Positions 13,025-24,160 of a stretch of 64,000 nucleotides of DNA are shown piece by piece. The DNA is from Pegea sp. RAD2-039 (Eukaryota > Chordata > Thaliacea > Salpida > Salpidae), in the NCBI GenBank assembly GCA_034620365.1, contig JAQGEQ010000110.1, positions 372,001 to 436,000 on the forward strand, written 5' to 3'. The notes below the pieces were generated by a model, which worked only from the letters and a program-made list of their open reading frames with translations, did not search any database and was not told the origin of the DNA. Positions within the stretch are counted from its first letter, which is position 1, and each line of letters opens with the position of its first letter. The translations under genes were made by a program, and so were the position numbers.

Positions 13025-16000
13025 TTATTTAAATTTCTTCCCAATCTTCTTCTTTTGGAATCTCCGCTTTTTACTTAAAATCCTCCCTTCTTCTTTCTTT
13101 CTTTCCCATTTCAGCTGTTTGTTGGAAACCTTTTTGCGATTGACCACAGCCTCACTAGTAGTCGTATCCACTCTGTCAAAAGAACGAAAAGTGAACAAGA
13201 GATTAGGAGGGGAAAAGCACGGACTCATCGCGAGTATTTGATGCAATCATCTCATCAAAAGCATCCACATGATCCACGTCATGAGTCATTGACTCTTGTG
13301 ATTTGGTTGCTTCATCTACAACACACAATGACATCAGAAAAGTCATTCAGTTAAGTAGAGAGATGCTCACTATCATCTGAAGATACTTCAACAGCTTCAT
13401 CACCTATCATCGCAGCTTCAAAGTCCTCATCTTCATCATCAATCATCGCAGCTTCAAAGTCCTCATCTTCTTCCAAATCTTCTTCATCTGCAAACTTTTG
13501 ATCAATAAAACCGTCGATGAAGCAACTGAATCCTCACCTTCATCAGAATCCTCCATCTGATCCTCAAGATTCGGTCTGCATCAGATCAACGTCACAACCA
13601 CAATACATCACGTCACATCACAAACCTTTTGTACACATGGTCCGCAAAGTTCAGGACCGTGTCAATCTCTTTCTGACCCTGGGCGCTTGCCACAAAATCT
13701 TCAAACTCATCATCAGAAAGTGTTTCAACTTCCTTCGGCTTCTTCTTCTTCTTGTTTGGATGCTGGGAGTTGATTTGAGCAAGACTTGAGAAGTATCTGG
13801 AGCAAATAGAAGATCTAATGATGAACATAAAGAGGTAGAAGTCACTTATGGAAGAAGATATCATCAGGATTGAGTTGTTGTTTGTTGAGAAATTGCGAAG
13901 TGTTGACAGGAGTGATGTTTTGAGAGAACTTTCTGTTCTTTGTGCGTTGATGAATTGAAACATTTGAAGGAGCTAGCTTCTTTGCAGATGTCTTCGGATT
14001 TCGATAAACAAATCGATCCAGGAATCTAAAATAAACAAAAAACTAATAAGTGAGATTGAGGAAGATGAAGTCTGACTTGATCAAAGTATGATCTTCTAAA
14101 GGATCACCGCTCTTTGCAGCTCCTTCACTTTCTTTGTTAAGAATATTTTCAGCATGAACTTTCACGCTTGGGTGGAAGTGGCGAGTCAAAGTGTGAAGTT
14201 CCCACATTGAAGTCTTTTCTGCTGATGCAAATTGAGGATTCCTCTGGATGGGATTATACTCGAGTCTTTGACCGATCTTCTTGCGCATTGCATCTTTGTG
14301 TTGATGAGTCCACGCCACTTTTACTTCCTCGTCTTCGTTCGCTTTCTCATTTCTGTCATTTTTTTAATTAGAATTGAAACTGAAGTGATGAATATGAAGT
14401 TACTCTTCAACATCTGAATCTCCTTTCACATCCATAAAATGCTCCTCTTCATCCTCATCATCTGTATCTAAGCAACCAACCTCTTCAGCGCTAGAAGTAA
14501 GGAAGCTGTAAGCGACCTCTGGTCGCAATCTACAGATTTCAGCCACTAAAACCAAACTAGCCGCAGTGTAAGGTGATTGCTGCAAGGAACAAGTTTGCAG
14601 CAATCGTTTCAACATCGCTTCTACGCGCGGATTACAAGGGTCATGCTTGACTGATCTGCGCGCAAAAATCAACCAATCAGAAACCAGCCTTTTGTTCAGT
14701 GATAAAACCTGAAGAGTAAGTTTAAGAACATCGGATGACGACTTGTGGAGCGTGGTAGATCTGGATGCAAAAGCGTCGCGTACAACGCGTTATAGAAGCG
14801 ATCAGAAACCTCCTCACGTGACGTGAACACCTATCACGTGACAGTTAGAATGATGAAGAAGTGATGAGGAGACATACTTGTGATAGGAGCATAAGTGCTC
14901 GGACACTAGTGCTGATGTTGGTGACGTGAACTGTCTTGAAGAGGATGTTGATTTCTTCCATCACTGCAGTTTCGTTCATATTCGCAAATGGAAAAGCTCT
15001 CGAGATACCTACCACAAAAAGAAGTCAATAAAAGAAAATGATAAGAATGTAAGGAGGACCTGTAAGTAGTGCACTCAACATCTTATCATTTGGTTGGATC
15101 TTCTTCTTTGTAAAAGCTTTGAAAAAGCTGATGTAGATTTCAACCAACTTTTGAGCGATTTCTTTGCTAAAAATACAAATATAAGAAGAAGTCGTTGATG
15201 ACGTCATCAACCTACCGGTCTTCCGACAGAATTTGGCTGTTTAGAAAACAGACACAATAGTAGAGAGAACGCGAGCTGATATTTGGAGTGAGTAGAAGAT
15301 GACGTACGGCTTCGATTACAATAGCTTGCATCAGAGGATGTTCCATGATAAGACCGTTTAACATATGAAGAGCTTTTGAAGCAACTTTGTATCTAAAAAG
15401 TTGAAAATTTGAATTTTTATTTATCTTCAGATTGAAGAAAAACTTTTTGAAATTTTTACTGAAAAAAGTTCAAAATTATCAAATATTTTTCTGACAATTA
15501 AACTTTTGATAGAAGCAAACCCCTAATAATTTTCTACCACCAAACACAAGACGTGTCTACACGATAAGGTTAAGTCGACTTATCGTTGTTGGTCGAGGAG
15601 TTTTTACAAGTCAAGGTGCCAAGCCAACTCAGTTGGCATTCAATTATTATGCTCTAAGTGGACTCAACAAGTATTTGTGGTTTGAAAAACCAAAAGTGTT
15701 CAAACAACTATGGTAAAACGAAATGTCTTAAATATTAATCGTAAATAATGGGGTTGGTATATTAGAGTAGTAAGAAAAAACGATTGTGAATGAAATTATA
15801 AAGATTTGTCACAAATAAGTTATCAAATATCTTCATTTAAAATATTACATCAAAATAGTAGAAAAATAATCTCGAATTTCATAAAATTTTGTCAATCATT
15901 ATCAAAACTTCAAAAGATTGAAAAAAACTTATTTAATAATTTGTTAATATATATACTTACTTTGGGTCTCCTAATTTATCAACTATCATATCTAATAGAG

Positions 16001-17671
16001 CTTTCTCCTGTTCTGGTTTCATTTTTAACAATTCCAAAGCATATTTCATTGCTAAAAATAATCAGAGAATTTAAGTTAAACAAAATATATAAAATATAAG
16101 ATTTTTGTAAACCTTTAATCTTAGAAGCCTCTAAACAATCATATGAGAGCTCCCGAATCCGATCCACAAAAGATGAAATTAGTTTCTTTAACTTATCTTC
16201 AAAGGCCCATATGATCAAACGGGTTTTGCAATTTTCATAAGACCAGTCTCCACTAACATCTTTACTCTATAAACAAAAAGAGTTTTAAATATTAGAAGCA
16301 AATTGTTTGAAAATTGTCAACTGACTATCAAATATTTGGCTAATTTTTTTAGTGGTTGTTTGTGGAAAGGTTTTAATCTTCTATTTTCAGGGACTAAGTC
16401 ACTGAGAAAAAGAGTTTTGATTGCATCCAAGCCTGAAACAAAAAATTGTTAAAATTTCATTCAAATTTTATTCTAAACAGAAGTTACCAACCAATAAATG
16501 AAACTCTTTTTTCTTTTTTTCTACAAATTGATAAAAGTGAATCAAAACTACTCAAACTATGCAAAGGAGCTTCATTCAAAGTCAAACTCAGAGCAGCAAT
16601 CTTATCAGATAAAGTTCCTGTAAAAATGAAGTAAAAACTTTTAAAACTACAAACAACATGAATAAGACTTAACAACAAAAGTGATAAAACTATTTCATAA
16701 AAGTTTAGAAATTTGTAAACCTGAACTGATCGCTGTTTGAAGCCAGGCATGGTTTGTATCAGAATCTATTTTTCTTTTTGCTTGAAACTCTTTATACTGA
16801 TTAACTTCATTTTCAAAATATTTATCAGCCAATTCATGTAACCAAATTTGTTCCCTAGATTTTTCATCAAGACCTTCTCCATTATCAGAAAATAACTCAT
16901 GCCAAATATAAGGTTTTTTGATAAGACACTTTTGAGGAAGAGATTGAATCTTGGTATCTCTTGATAGCTTAAGAATATGAATTTCAGGAGAATCACCTTC
17001 ATCTTTATTCTCAACAACATCTTCTTTTGGTTTCTCAAAAAACAAATTATAAAATTTAAAAGTAATGAAAATTATTATAAAAGTAAATATTAATCATAAA
17101 TAATAATTTGATAATAAATATTTTATTAACTAAATATATTTACTGGTTCTGTTGGTTCAAATACGGAGAAATTTTTGTGTTCTTCTGGTATTTCATCAAA
17201 TCCAAGATCTTTATAAAATTCATCTAGTTCTTTTTTCTTTAAATAAATTTACATATTTGATATACAAAAAGATACAATTTTTAAAAAATTAAATTAACTA
17301 CTAATATTAATAATATTTTTTATAATAACTCAACTATCTATTATGTATAAAATTAAAACATAATTTAAAAAATCTTTTATAAAATCAAATCTATTTGAGC
17401 TCACATCAAGCTCTTTTGCTTTTCCATTCTTATCTTTTTTAGACTTTCTTAAAAGTTTCAGATCACTCTTTTTTCCTCCTAAATCTATAACATCTCTCAA
17501 TAAAACATCTTCATCCACCACTTTTTTAACCATGTTCTTATACTTATTTCTTACATTTTTCACTTCTTTTCTTTCATCTTTAACAGCTTTTTTAACAACA
17601 CTGTTTTGCTTTTTGTTAACAAAGTTTGGCTTGGAAAATGATACAGGCTTTTTCTTCAACTTTTTGGCCAT
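13025..17671 (-). CDS. CEBPZ: CEBPZ/Noc1 ribosome biogenesis factor
   Basis: Nineteen exons join without a phase break to 986 aa (human about 1054): 17405-17671, 17144-17236, 16721-17033, 16492-16617, 16326-16432, 16113-16266, 15961-16051, 15216-15392, 15060-15166, 14878-15008, 14709-14830, 14404-14655, 14077-14352, 13846-14025, 13626-13796, 13538-13575, 13371-13487, 13225-13315, 13025-13172. In the known family it is a nucleolar partner of NOC2 in early 60S assembly. Diagnostic segments are IWHELFSDN, RVSFIGLDAIKTLF, TPNISSRSLYY, VSDRFYNALY, PMFLNLLFRSVKHD, SMWELHTLTRHFHPSV and FLDRFVYRNPK, then an acidic tract and a basic tail (KKRRFQKKKIGKK). Exon 1 is lysine-rich. One donor (end of exon 4) is GTTGGT; the stronger-looking GTAACT four bases on would shift the frame. 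GC and intron size change sharply near 15.4 kb. Confidence 0.96.
15393..15960. other. long CEBPZ intron with GC-richer insert
   Basis: The only large intron in the gene (568 nt; others 47-168). The stretch 15,540-15,720 is GC-richer than its surroundings and contains the inverted pair GATAAG...CTTATC. It may be an old mobile-element insertion, but no family was recognised. Confidence 0.35.
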
Positions 17672-18814
17672 TTTATTTCATATAAACAAGCTAAAAAATT
17701 ATAAAGTATATCAATTTTGCATAATTAATACATTGCCACAACATATTATTAAATATGGAGAATTAAAAAGAACAATGTCTTAAACAATTATCAATTTGTA
17801 AAATATTTTTCATTTAGCAAAATTAATTTCAAAGTTATTATATTTATATATAATAACTATATAATATATATTTTATATAACAGTTTATATATTTATTATT
17901 ATGCATACTAGAAGGCAGATATTTATAAATTTAAATTACATTCAAAATACATAGCAATAAAAATTATGAAAACTTCTTATTAAAAAAGTGTAGTTAAATT
18001 TAGAAGAAGAATATATTGATACAACCATATAATTAACTTTTTTCAATTAAGAAAAAAACAAAAGTTAGTAAAATTTTTTATATCTAAAAAATCATATAGA
18101 AAGGCCATAAATAAAATTTATTCGAAATGTGTTAGTAAGCTACAAAATAGTTTAATTATAATGCTCTGTAGAAATTGTAAGTAATTTCATCTTTATATCT
18201 TGTAAAAAAGCAAATAAGTAAACAGGAGTATAAATAAGATAAATTATTATAGGTTGGATAAAAATTAAGGTAATAATAAAACTACTAAATTAATAACAAA
18301 ATATAACAATTTATCAAGTAACAGCAGATCAAACCAAATTTTTACATTTGCTTTAGCTTTTAATAAAGTATATCAAAGCATGCGAGAATAACAAAATGGC
18401 TTTTTACGTAACTGAAACAAACTATAAATTCGTATATTTCATTAAAAACTATTTCCATGTTTGAAAAATTGTATTTACTATAAAATACTTTAAAAGAAAG
18501 GGAAATAATTTTGTCGTTCTTAAGATTTTCTTATGGTATTAAAAATGAGTTTGCTTGAAAATATGGTCTGCTTTCTACTGCTTCCCATATAAAATTGGTG
18601 ATATTGAGAAATTGAGTCTGTTCAGACAACATTAACGAGATTGGTATGCAGGAAATTTAATGTCAAATGCAATAGTTATGAACATCGTCTCAGCTTCTTT
18701 AATCTATATACTTTGGAAATTCGACAAATTTAATACGACTTAATTCTTAACTTTTTTAATTGTCCAAAGTTTAGTTGACTTTCAATTGAATACTTTCTTC
18801 TCCATTCAGCATTC
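17672..18814. other. AT-rich intergenic spacer
   Basis: Upstream of CEBPZ. No gene seen; runs of A and T, no recognisable element. Confidence 0.5.
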
Positions 18815-19005
18815 TAGGTAATTATTCACTGTTATAATTTATAGGGACTACTCAACTACCATGTGTTACATCTTTTTCTTTCTATATTTATATCCGAAGT
18901 ATAAATAATAATTACAATTATTCATTTTATTATTTTTGAGAACGTGTGTTAGTGAGAGGTGCCCTTTTCAAGTACCCTCCTTCGCGTTAATTATAATAAA
19001 AAAGA
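18815..19005 (+). mobile_element. LINE 3'-end fragment
   Basis: Shares with copies at about 53,920 and 57,815 the order: ttattcactgttata, a (c)aggtgttacatc-type segment, tttttctttctat, then GAGAA...TGTTAGTGAGAGGTGC and a terminal CCTTCGCGTT followed by AT-rich tail. This looks like the 3' end of a non-LTR retrotransposon. No coding remains. Confidence 0.65.
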
Positions 19006-19513
19006 ATTTATCTGAAATTACATAGCTTCTCCAGGTATAACAAAATGCTTTTAATTATAAAAACTACAATTTTTTATATAATACATAAATGCGTACCTTT
19101 TTACTTTGCTAGTTTACTACTTGATAAAAAAAATTTAACTTCCTATTCAAAAACACAAAAGTTTTCAATCTGGAAGTTTAATTAAGAGATAAAAACCTTT
19201 AATGAAAGACTTATAGCAAAAGGGAAAGTAATCCATAAAAAACTAGAAATGTTTTATAAAATTCAGCTGAAAGTTTTAGGGAAGTGATAATAGTAAGTAC
19301 TTTATAATATTTATATCAGCTTTAATTCTGTACTATTTCTACTCAAATTTACCTTTTTGTATATAAATAATCAAAGATGTTTCTTTTTATATCAGATAAT
19401 TATATTATGTTGACTATTTCTTAGAGACTGTTTTCTTCAAATTTAATAAAATTCACAATATATATATAATCAAATTATAGAGGTACGTCAAATAAACTTT
19501 TAATATTTTATTT
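19006..19513. other. AT-rich spacer downstream of JmjC copy A
   Basis: No coding potential or repeat recognised. Confidence 0.4.
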
Positions 19514-21052
19514 TTATAATTCATCTTTATCTTTTTGCTCTTCTTCTTTTTCATCCTTTTCTTCCTTTAACTGATCAAAAAAAGGTTGCAAGATATTAAG
19601 ATCAACATTGTATAAATCAGCAAAGGTGATTTCCCCATTTTGATCTTTATCGATTTTCCTAAACAGCTCCTCTGACTAAAAATAGTTTATCTTTGAAATG
19701 AAAACTAAAAACTTTCTAAATTTAATTCATTAAATTTTACTCAAATAATTTAAGATTAAGCAAAAAACTCATACTTCTTTGATACTGTCTGAAAATGAGT
19801 TGGAAAACAAAGTTTCATGGAAAGCAATTTTGCTGATACGTGGAACCTTTTCATCAAAATTGCTGATAAAGGTTGATCTAAAAATTAAAAATAAATAAAA
19901 ATAATAATTTATACTTCCAACTTTCACCAACCGAAGCTTTTCTTTCGGATTATACTTCAGATTGTCTGAGTAGGCTTCAAAATCGTGTTTCTTTTCTACT
20001 TGTTTTAAACAAGATTTTGGGTTTGGAAATTCAACCATTTGTTCCCACCAAAAGTTAATTGCAAGATTTCTAGGTGGTGACGATTTTACGTGGTGAGCCC
20101 ATCTGAAAATACGCCAAAACTGTCTGTTTTGAAAATAAGTTAAACAGGTTTACTTGTAAGGAATATATAAGCAGTCGCCTGCTTCCATTTTGGCATAGTG
20201 CCACGGTACCCTGGCGAGATTAGGGAACTTTTTAAGATCTACTTTATCAACATCAACTTTACTGTAACCACCTTCAATAAATTCATACATGTCTTCAAAT
20301 CTCTGTAAAGAAATTGTAAACTAATCAAAATATTTTAAATTATTTCAAATAAACCTTATGACTCATGGTAAGTTCTTTACTTCCATCAAACAAACAGTTG
20401 ATATTCTCAGAATTGTCGAAATGGAGAACTGATTTAGTACCACCAGAGGAAAACCACATGACGCAACTATCAAGTCGTTTTAAGAAGTCATCACAAAGTA
20501 GAGGTTTTGGAACAAATACTTCATCTAAATGAAACCAAGTGAAAAAGATCTCTACCAATTTTACTAAATACTTACCTACTAATGGACTTTTTTTTAGAAT
20601 ATTAGCAACCAAGTAGATATCTTCATGTTTGTATCCATCAATAAACTGTCCAAACGACCGTTGTTCCGCCCCTCCGTCACGTTTCTCCTTCTTTCCTTTC
20701 TCCACATCAACCTTCCACGATCCGTACTTCTCTCTGCGAGTAGCTGCTGGTTGCTAAGCAACTGACATCAAAGATGTTCTTACTTGAGGTAGGAATCATT
20801 TCGAAGATGATTGAATGATGGAAATCGTTTTGCTGCTCCTCTAAAAATAACTGGTTTCGAAGCTTTCACATATTTCTCAAAGAACTCGACTGGATTTGGA
20901 AGATCGTCTCGAACTTCGACCGATAATAGCTCAGAAGATGACCCGATTGGTTTTAAGTGTCCTAAAGGTTCCTCTTCTTGTGTTTGTTGTAAAGAAAATG
21001 GAGTAAAAATGAAAATAATCAGCAGCAAATGAAGTGGAGAAGAAAGATTCAT
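19514..21052 (-). CDS. ER-lumenal JmjC (cupin_8) + EF-hand protein, copy A
   Basis: Seven exons, 393 aa: 20784-21052, 20576-20733, 20355-20524, 20154-20302, 19932-20102, 19775-19877, 19514-19675. Residues 1 to about 23 are a signal peptide (MNLSSPLHLLLIIFIFTPFS). The JmjC-type fold has the Fe(II) ligands H177 and D179 (VLHFD) and the distal histidine in GDCLYIPYKWAHHV (H252), followed by NFWW. An EF-hand loop at 349-360 (DKDQNGEITFAD) has all calcium positions filled. An acidic tail ends in KDEL, the ER-retrieval signal. Family knowledge: JmjC/cupin_8 proteins are 2-oxoglutarate-dependent oxygenases; substrate unknown here. I infer a Ca2+-sensing hydroxylase in the ER lumen. Exons 1-2 and the upstream flank are nearly identical to copy B; the rest has diverged. 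Confidence 0.93.
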
Positions 21053-21335
21053 TTCAACTTCTACTTTTTAGAAATACAATTTACCTCTAACACAAACTCT
21101 CTAACAACAAATTGCTAAATCTTAGTTACTTAAAAGTTGTTCTTTTCTAAACTAACGTCTATCAGTTAAAGCTGCACAAGGAAACTAAAAGCTGAAAAGA
21201 TGGCGAAAATGTGTGGCTGATTCACAGCTGGAAGTTGTTCAGTGAGTTTTCAACCCACTTGTCTTCTGCTCTGTGTAGGTGGACAAGTCCTTTGATTGAA
21301 AAATTAAACTTCAAATATTTGGTAAAAGCTTGCAT
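20640..21335. repeat. near-identical 5' segment shared by the two JmjC genes (copy A)
   Basis: Pairs with 23,468-24,160. It covers most of exon 2, intron 1 (50 nt in both), exon 1, and about 280 nt upstream, with only scattered single-base differences, including non-coding bases. Outside this segment the paralogues differ greatly. Confidence 0.85.
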
Positions 21336-21350
21336 TTCACAAATATTTTC
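21222..21350 (-). pseudogene. orphan terminal-exon-like ORF upstream of JmjC copy A
   Basis: After a tttttacag acceptor an open stretch ends in LVHLHRAEDKWVENSLNNFQL and stop. The same end is present in front of copy B (24,050-24,160), but there the sequence upstream is different and no acceptor follows. It may be the last exon of a lost neighbouring gene carried along in the duplication. Not recognised. Confidence 0.3.
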
Positions 21351-22227
21351 TGTAAAAATTGAAAGTTTTGGACATTTAATTATGTAAAACATAAATAGCA
21401 CAATGAGGTCCACTATTTATAATATAAATTTGTCCTCAGCATCCATTTAAAGTCTTGTTTGATCACTTAGGTAATCTTTTTCTTTAATAATTTCTTTAGG
21501 CTGTTGTTGTTTTGGAGCAACATCATGTTTATATCTTAAACTTATATCTTATTTTTATCTTAAATGTTGCTTAAATTTTCAATTAAAATTATGTTTGTTT
21601 TAGATAAACATAAATGAAACGTTGAATAGTTTTTTTTATAGTTTTGATTACAGGTATCTGAAAATAGTTTTATTTATTCAATAACTGAACAAGATAAAAA
21701 GTTGTTCTTATCAATTTATGAAAACTATTAATATGTTTTACTCAAACATTTATTTAATCAACACAATGGTTTTATTTGCATCTCTCAAATCTTGAACGCT
21801 TCTAATGTTTCAGAGTTTGCACAAAAACTTTATAATATTCAACAATGGATTTTAATAACTTCCTTATTGGCATATTTAAACAATTCTGTCTTTGCTAATA
21901 AAAGTTTTCGTTTAAACCAAAACTCAGAAAAAGTTTATTTATAAAATAACTTTTTAATTTTATGGCGCTTATAAATGTACATGTTTTAAGATAACGGTTA
22001 GATTTTAAATTCTTTTAAGTTCTGTCTTATTAGACCATTAGACATTTCTTCTAAGTTGTTATCTAAATGAATTAAAAACAAGTAATAAGAATTATACACA
22101 AATATTTGTTCTATAAGTATTTGTTTTTATTCAAGCTCTTTTCGTTTTCAAGATAATATTTTATGCTAGAAACTTTTTTAACGATGAAATAAATTTTAAA
22201 AGGAAAGTAAAGATTAATTGTTCAGGC
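21351..22227. other. spacer between the tandem JmjC genes
   Basis: AT-rich. No gene or element seen. Confidence 0.45.
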
Positions 22228-23879
22228 TCAAAGTTCATCCTTATAAAAATGTTCTCCAGTATCCTCTGTTTCTGACATTACATCTTGCATGACTGGCTCA
22301 ATGACTTTTACATCAGCATTATGTAGTTCTGCAAACGAAACCTCACCATCTTGATTTTTGTCTATTTTAGTGAATATTTCTTTGGCCTAAAAATTTATCG
22401 AAAATTCATTAGTTTTTATTGTAGGAAAGTTGCCAAAACTCAGTAAGTTGAAAAACAAACTTTTATAAAACAGTTAGAAGGTTATTTAAAAAATAATAAA
22501 CTAAAATCTTGTTAAATAGATGCTAAAATGATAAATATTTTATTCTATCACATATTATCTTAACTTTAATATTTGCCTCTCAAGATTTTACGTGATCTTT
22601 ACAATTACAAACCTCTTTTAGTGATTCTACGAGGGAATCTGCAAACAAAATCTGATAAAAAGTCTCAACAGTGATTGGTTCACTTTCTTTTTCGAAATAA
22701 TCCACAAAATAAGTTCTGAAAAAAAACTGACTGAGAATTTGCAGTTTCTAACTTTATTAATCTCACCGAACCCTCGGTTCCACAGTTTTCGGAAGCTTCT
22801 CCTGAAAAGGTTCAAAATCTTTCAGATCTTTAGATTGCTTCTTACACTCTTCGAGATTAGGGAAAGTTAGCATGCGATACCACCAGAAGTTTACAGCAAA
22901 GTTTCTGCCCTTGGATGAGTTTACATGATGAGCCCAACTTTATCAAAAGTACAAATAAAAAAATGAAGTGAAAAGTGAAATGATAAGGTACTTGCGCGGG
23001 ATGTAAAAGCAATCTCCTGTCTCCATCTTTGCAGAGTACCAAGGAATTTGACTTAGAGAAGGAAACTTGTGAAGATCCACTCGCTCCACATCAACATCAG
23101 AGAATCCTTTCGAGTTGTAATCAAACATTTCATTATGTATCTAAAATCTTTAGTAAATAAAATAGTCATATAAAATGGCGTTTTTTACTTTATTCCCCAA
23201 GATAAACTGTTTACTTCCATCAAACAAACAATTAATGTTCTCAAAAGAATCAAAATGAAGAACAGATTTGGTTCCACCAGACGAGAACCACATGATGCAC
23301 TTTGTGATGCGTCGCAGAAAATCGTCACACAGAAGCGGACGAAGCACAAACAACTCCTCTAAAAATGTTAATCAGAGTTGAAAGGATCTAAATGATACTA
23401 ACTAGTGATTGGATTGTTTTTCATCACATCAGAAACCAAGTAGATATCTTCATGTTTGTAGCCATCAATAAACTGTCCAAACGACCGTTGGTCCCCTCGT
23501 CCGTCACGTTTCTCCTTCTTTCCTTTCTCCACATCAACCTTCCACGATCCGTACTTCTCTCTGCGAGTAGCTGCTGGTTGCTAAGCAACTGACATCAAAG
23601 ATGTTCTTACTTGAGGTAGGAATCATTTCGAAGATGATTGAATGATGGAAATCGTTTTGCTGCTCCTCTAAAAATAACTGGTTTCGAAGCTTTCACATAT
23701 TTCTCAAAGAACTCGACTGGATTTGGAAGATCGTCTCGAACTTCGACCGATAATAGCTCAGAAGATGACCCGATTGGTTTTAAGTGTCCTAAAGGTTCCT
23801 CTTCTTGTGTTTGTTGTAAAGAAAATGGAGTAAAAATGAAAATAAGCAGCAGCAAATGAAGTGGAGAAGAAAGATTCAT
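22228..23879 (-). CDS. ER-lumenal JmjC (cupin_8) + EF-hand protein, copy B
   Basis: Seven exons, 392 aa: 23611-23879, 23403-23560, 23189-23358, 22992-23140, 22767-22937, 22613-22715, 22228-22386. The first six exons have exactly the same lengths as in copy A, so the pair arose by tandem duplication. Signal peptide, HFD iron motif, GDCFYIPRNWAHHV and NFWW are intact. The EF-hand loop reads DKNQDGEVSFAE, still canonical. The acidic run of copy A is lost but the C-terminus is again KDEL. The distal half differs at many residues while exons 1-2 are almost identical. Both copies look functional; they may differ in substrate or expression. Confidence 0.92.
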
Positions 23880-24160
23880 TTCAACTTCTACTTTTTAGAA
23901 AGACAATTTACCTCTAACACAAACTCTCTAACAACAAATTGCTAAATCTTAATTACTTAAAAGTTGTTCTTTTCTAAACAAACGTCTATCAGTTAAAGCT
24001 GCACAAGGAAACTAAAAGTTGAAAAGATGACGAAAATGTGTGGCTGATTCACAGCTGGAAGTTGTTCAGTGAGCTTTCAACCCACTTGTCTTCTGCTCTG
24101 TGTAGGTGGACAAGTCCTTTGATTGAAAAATTAAACTTCAAATATTTGGTAAAAGCTAAC
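23468..24160. repeat. near-identical 5' segment shared by the two JmjC genes (copy B)
   Basis: Partner of 20,640-21,335. Similarity stops abruptly after aatatttggtaaaagct on the upstream side, and within exon 2 on the downstream side. Confidence 0.85.

Noticed and set aside
13517-14417. Plus-strand frames of 60-90 codons over CEBPZ
   Set aside because: Shadows of the minus-strand exons, which give an unbroken, conserved 986-aa protein.
15025-16218. Long frames extending past CEBPZ exon borders
   Set aside because: They run into introns; the conserved protein ends at canonical donors.
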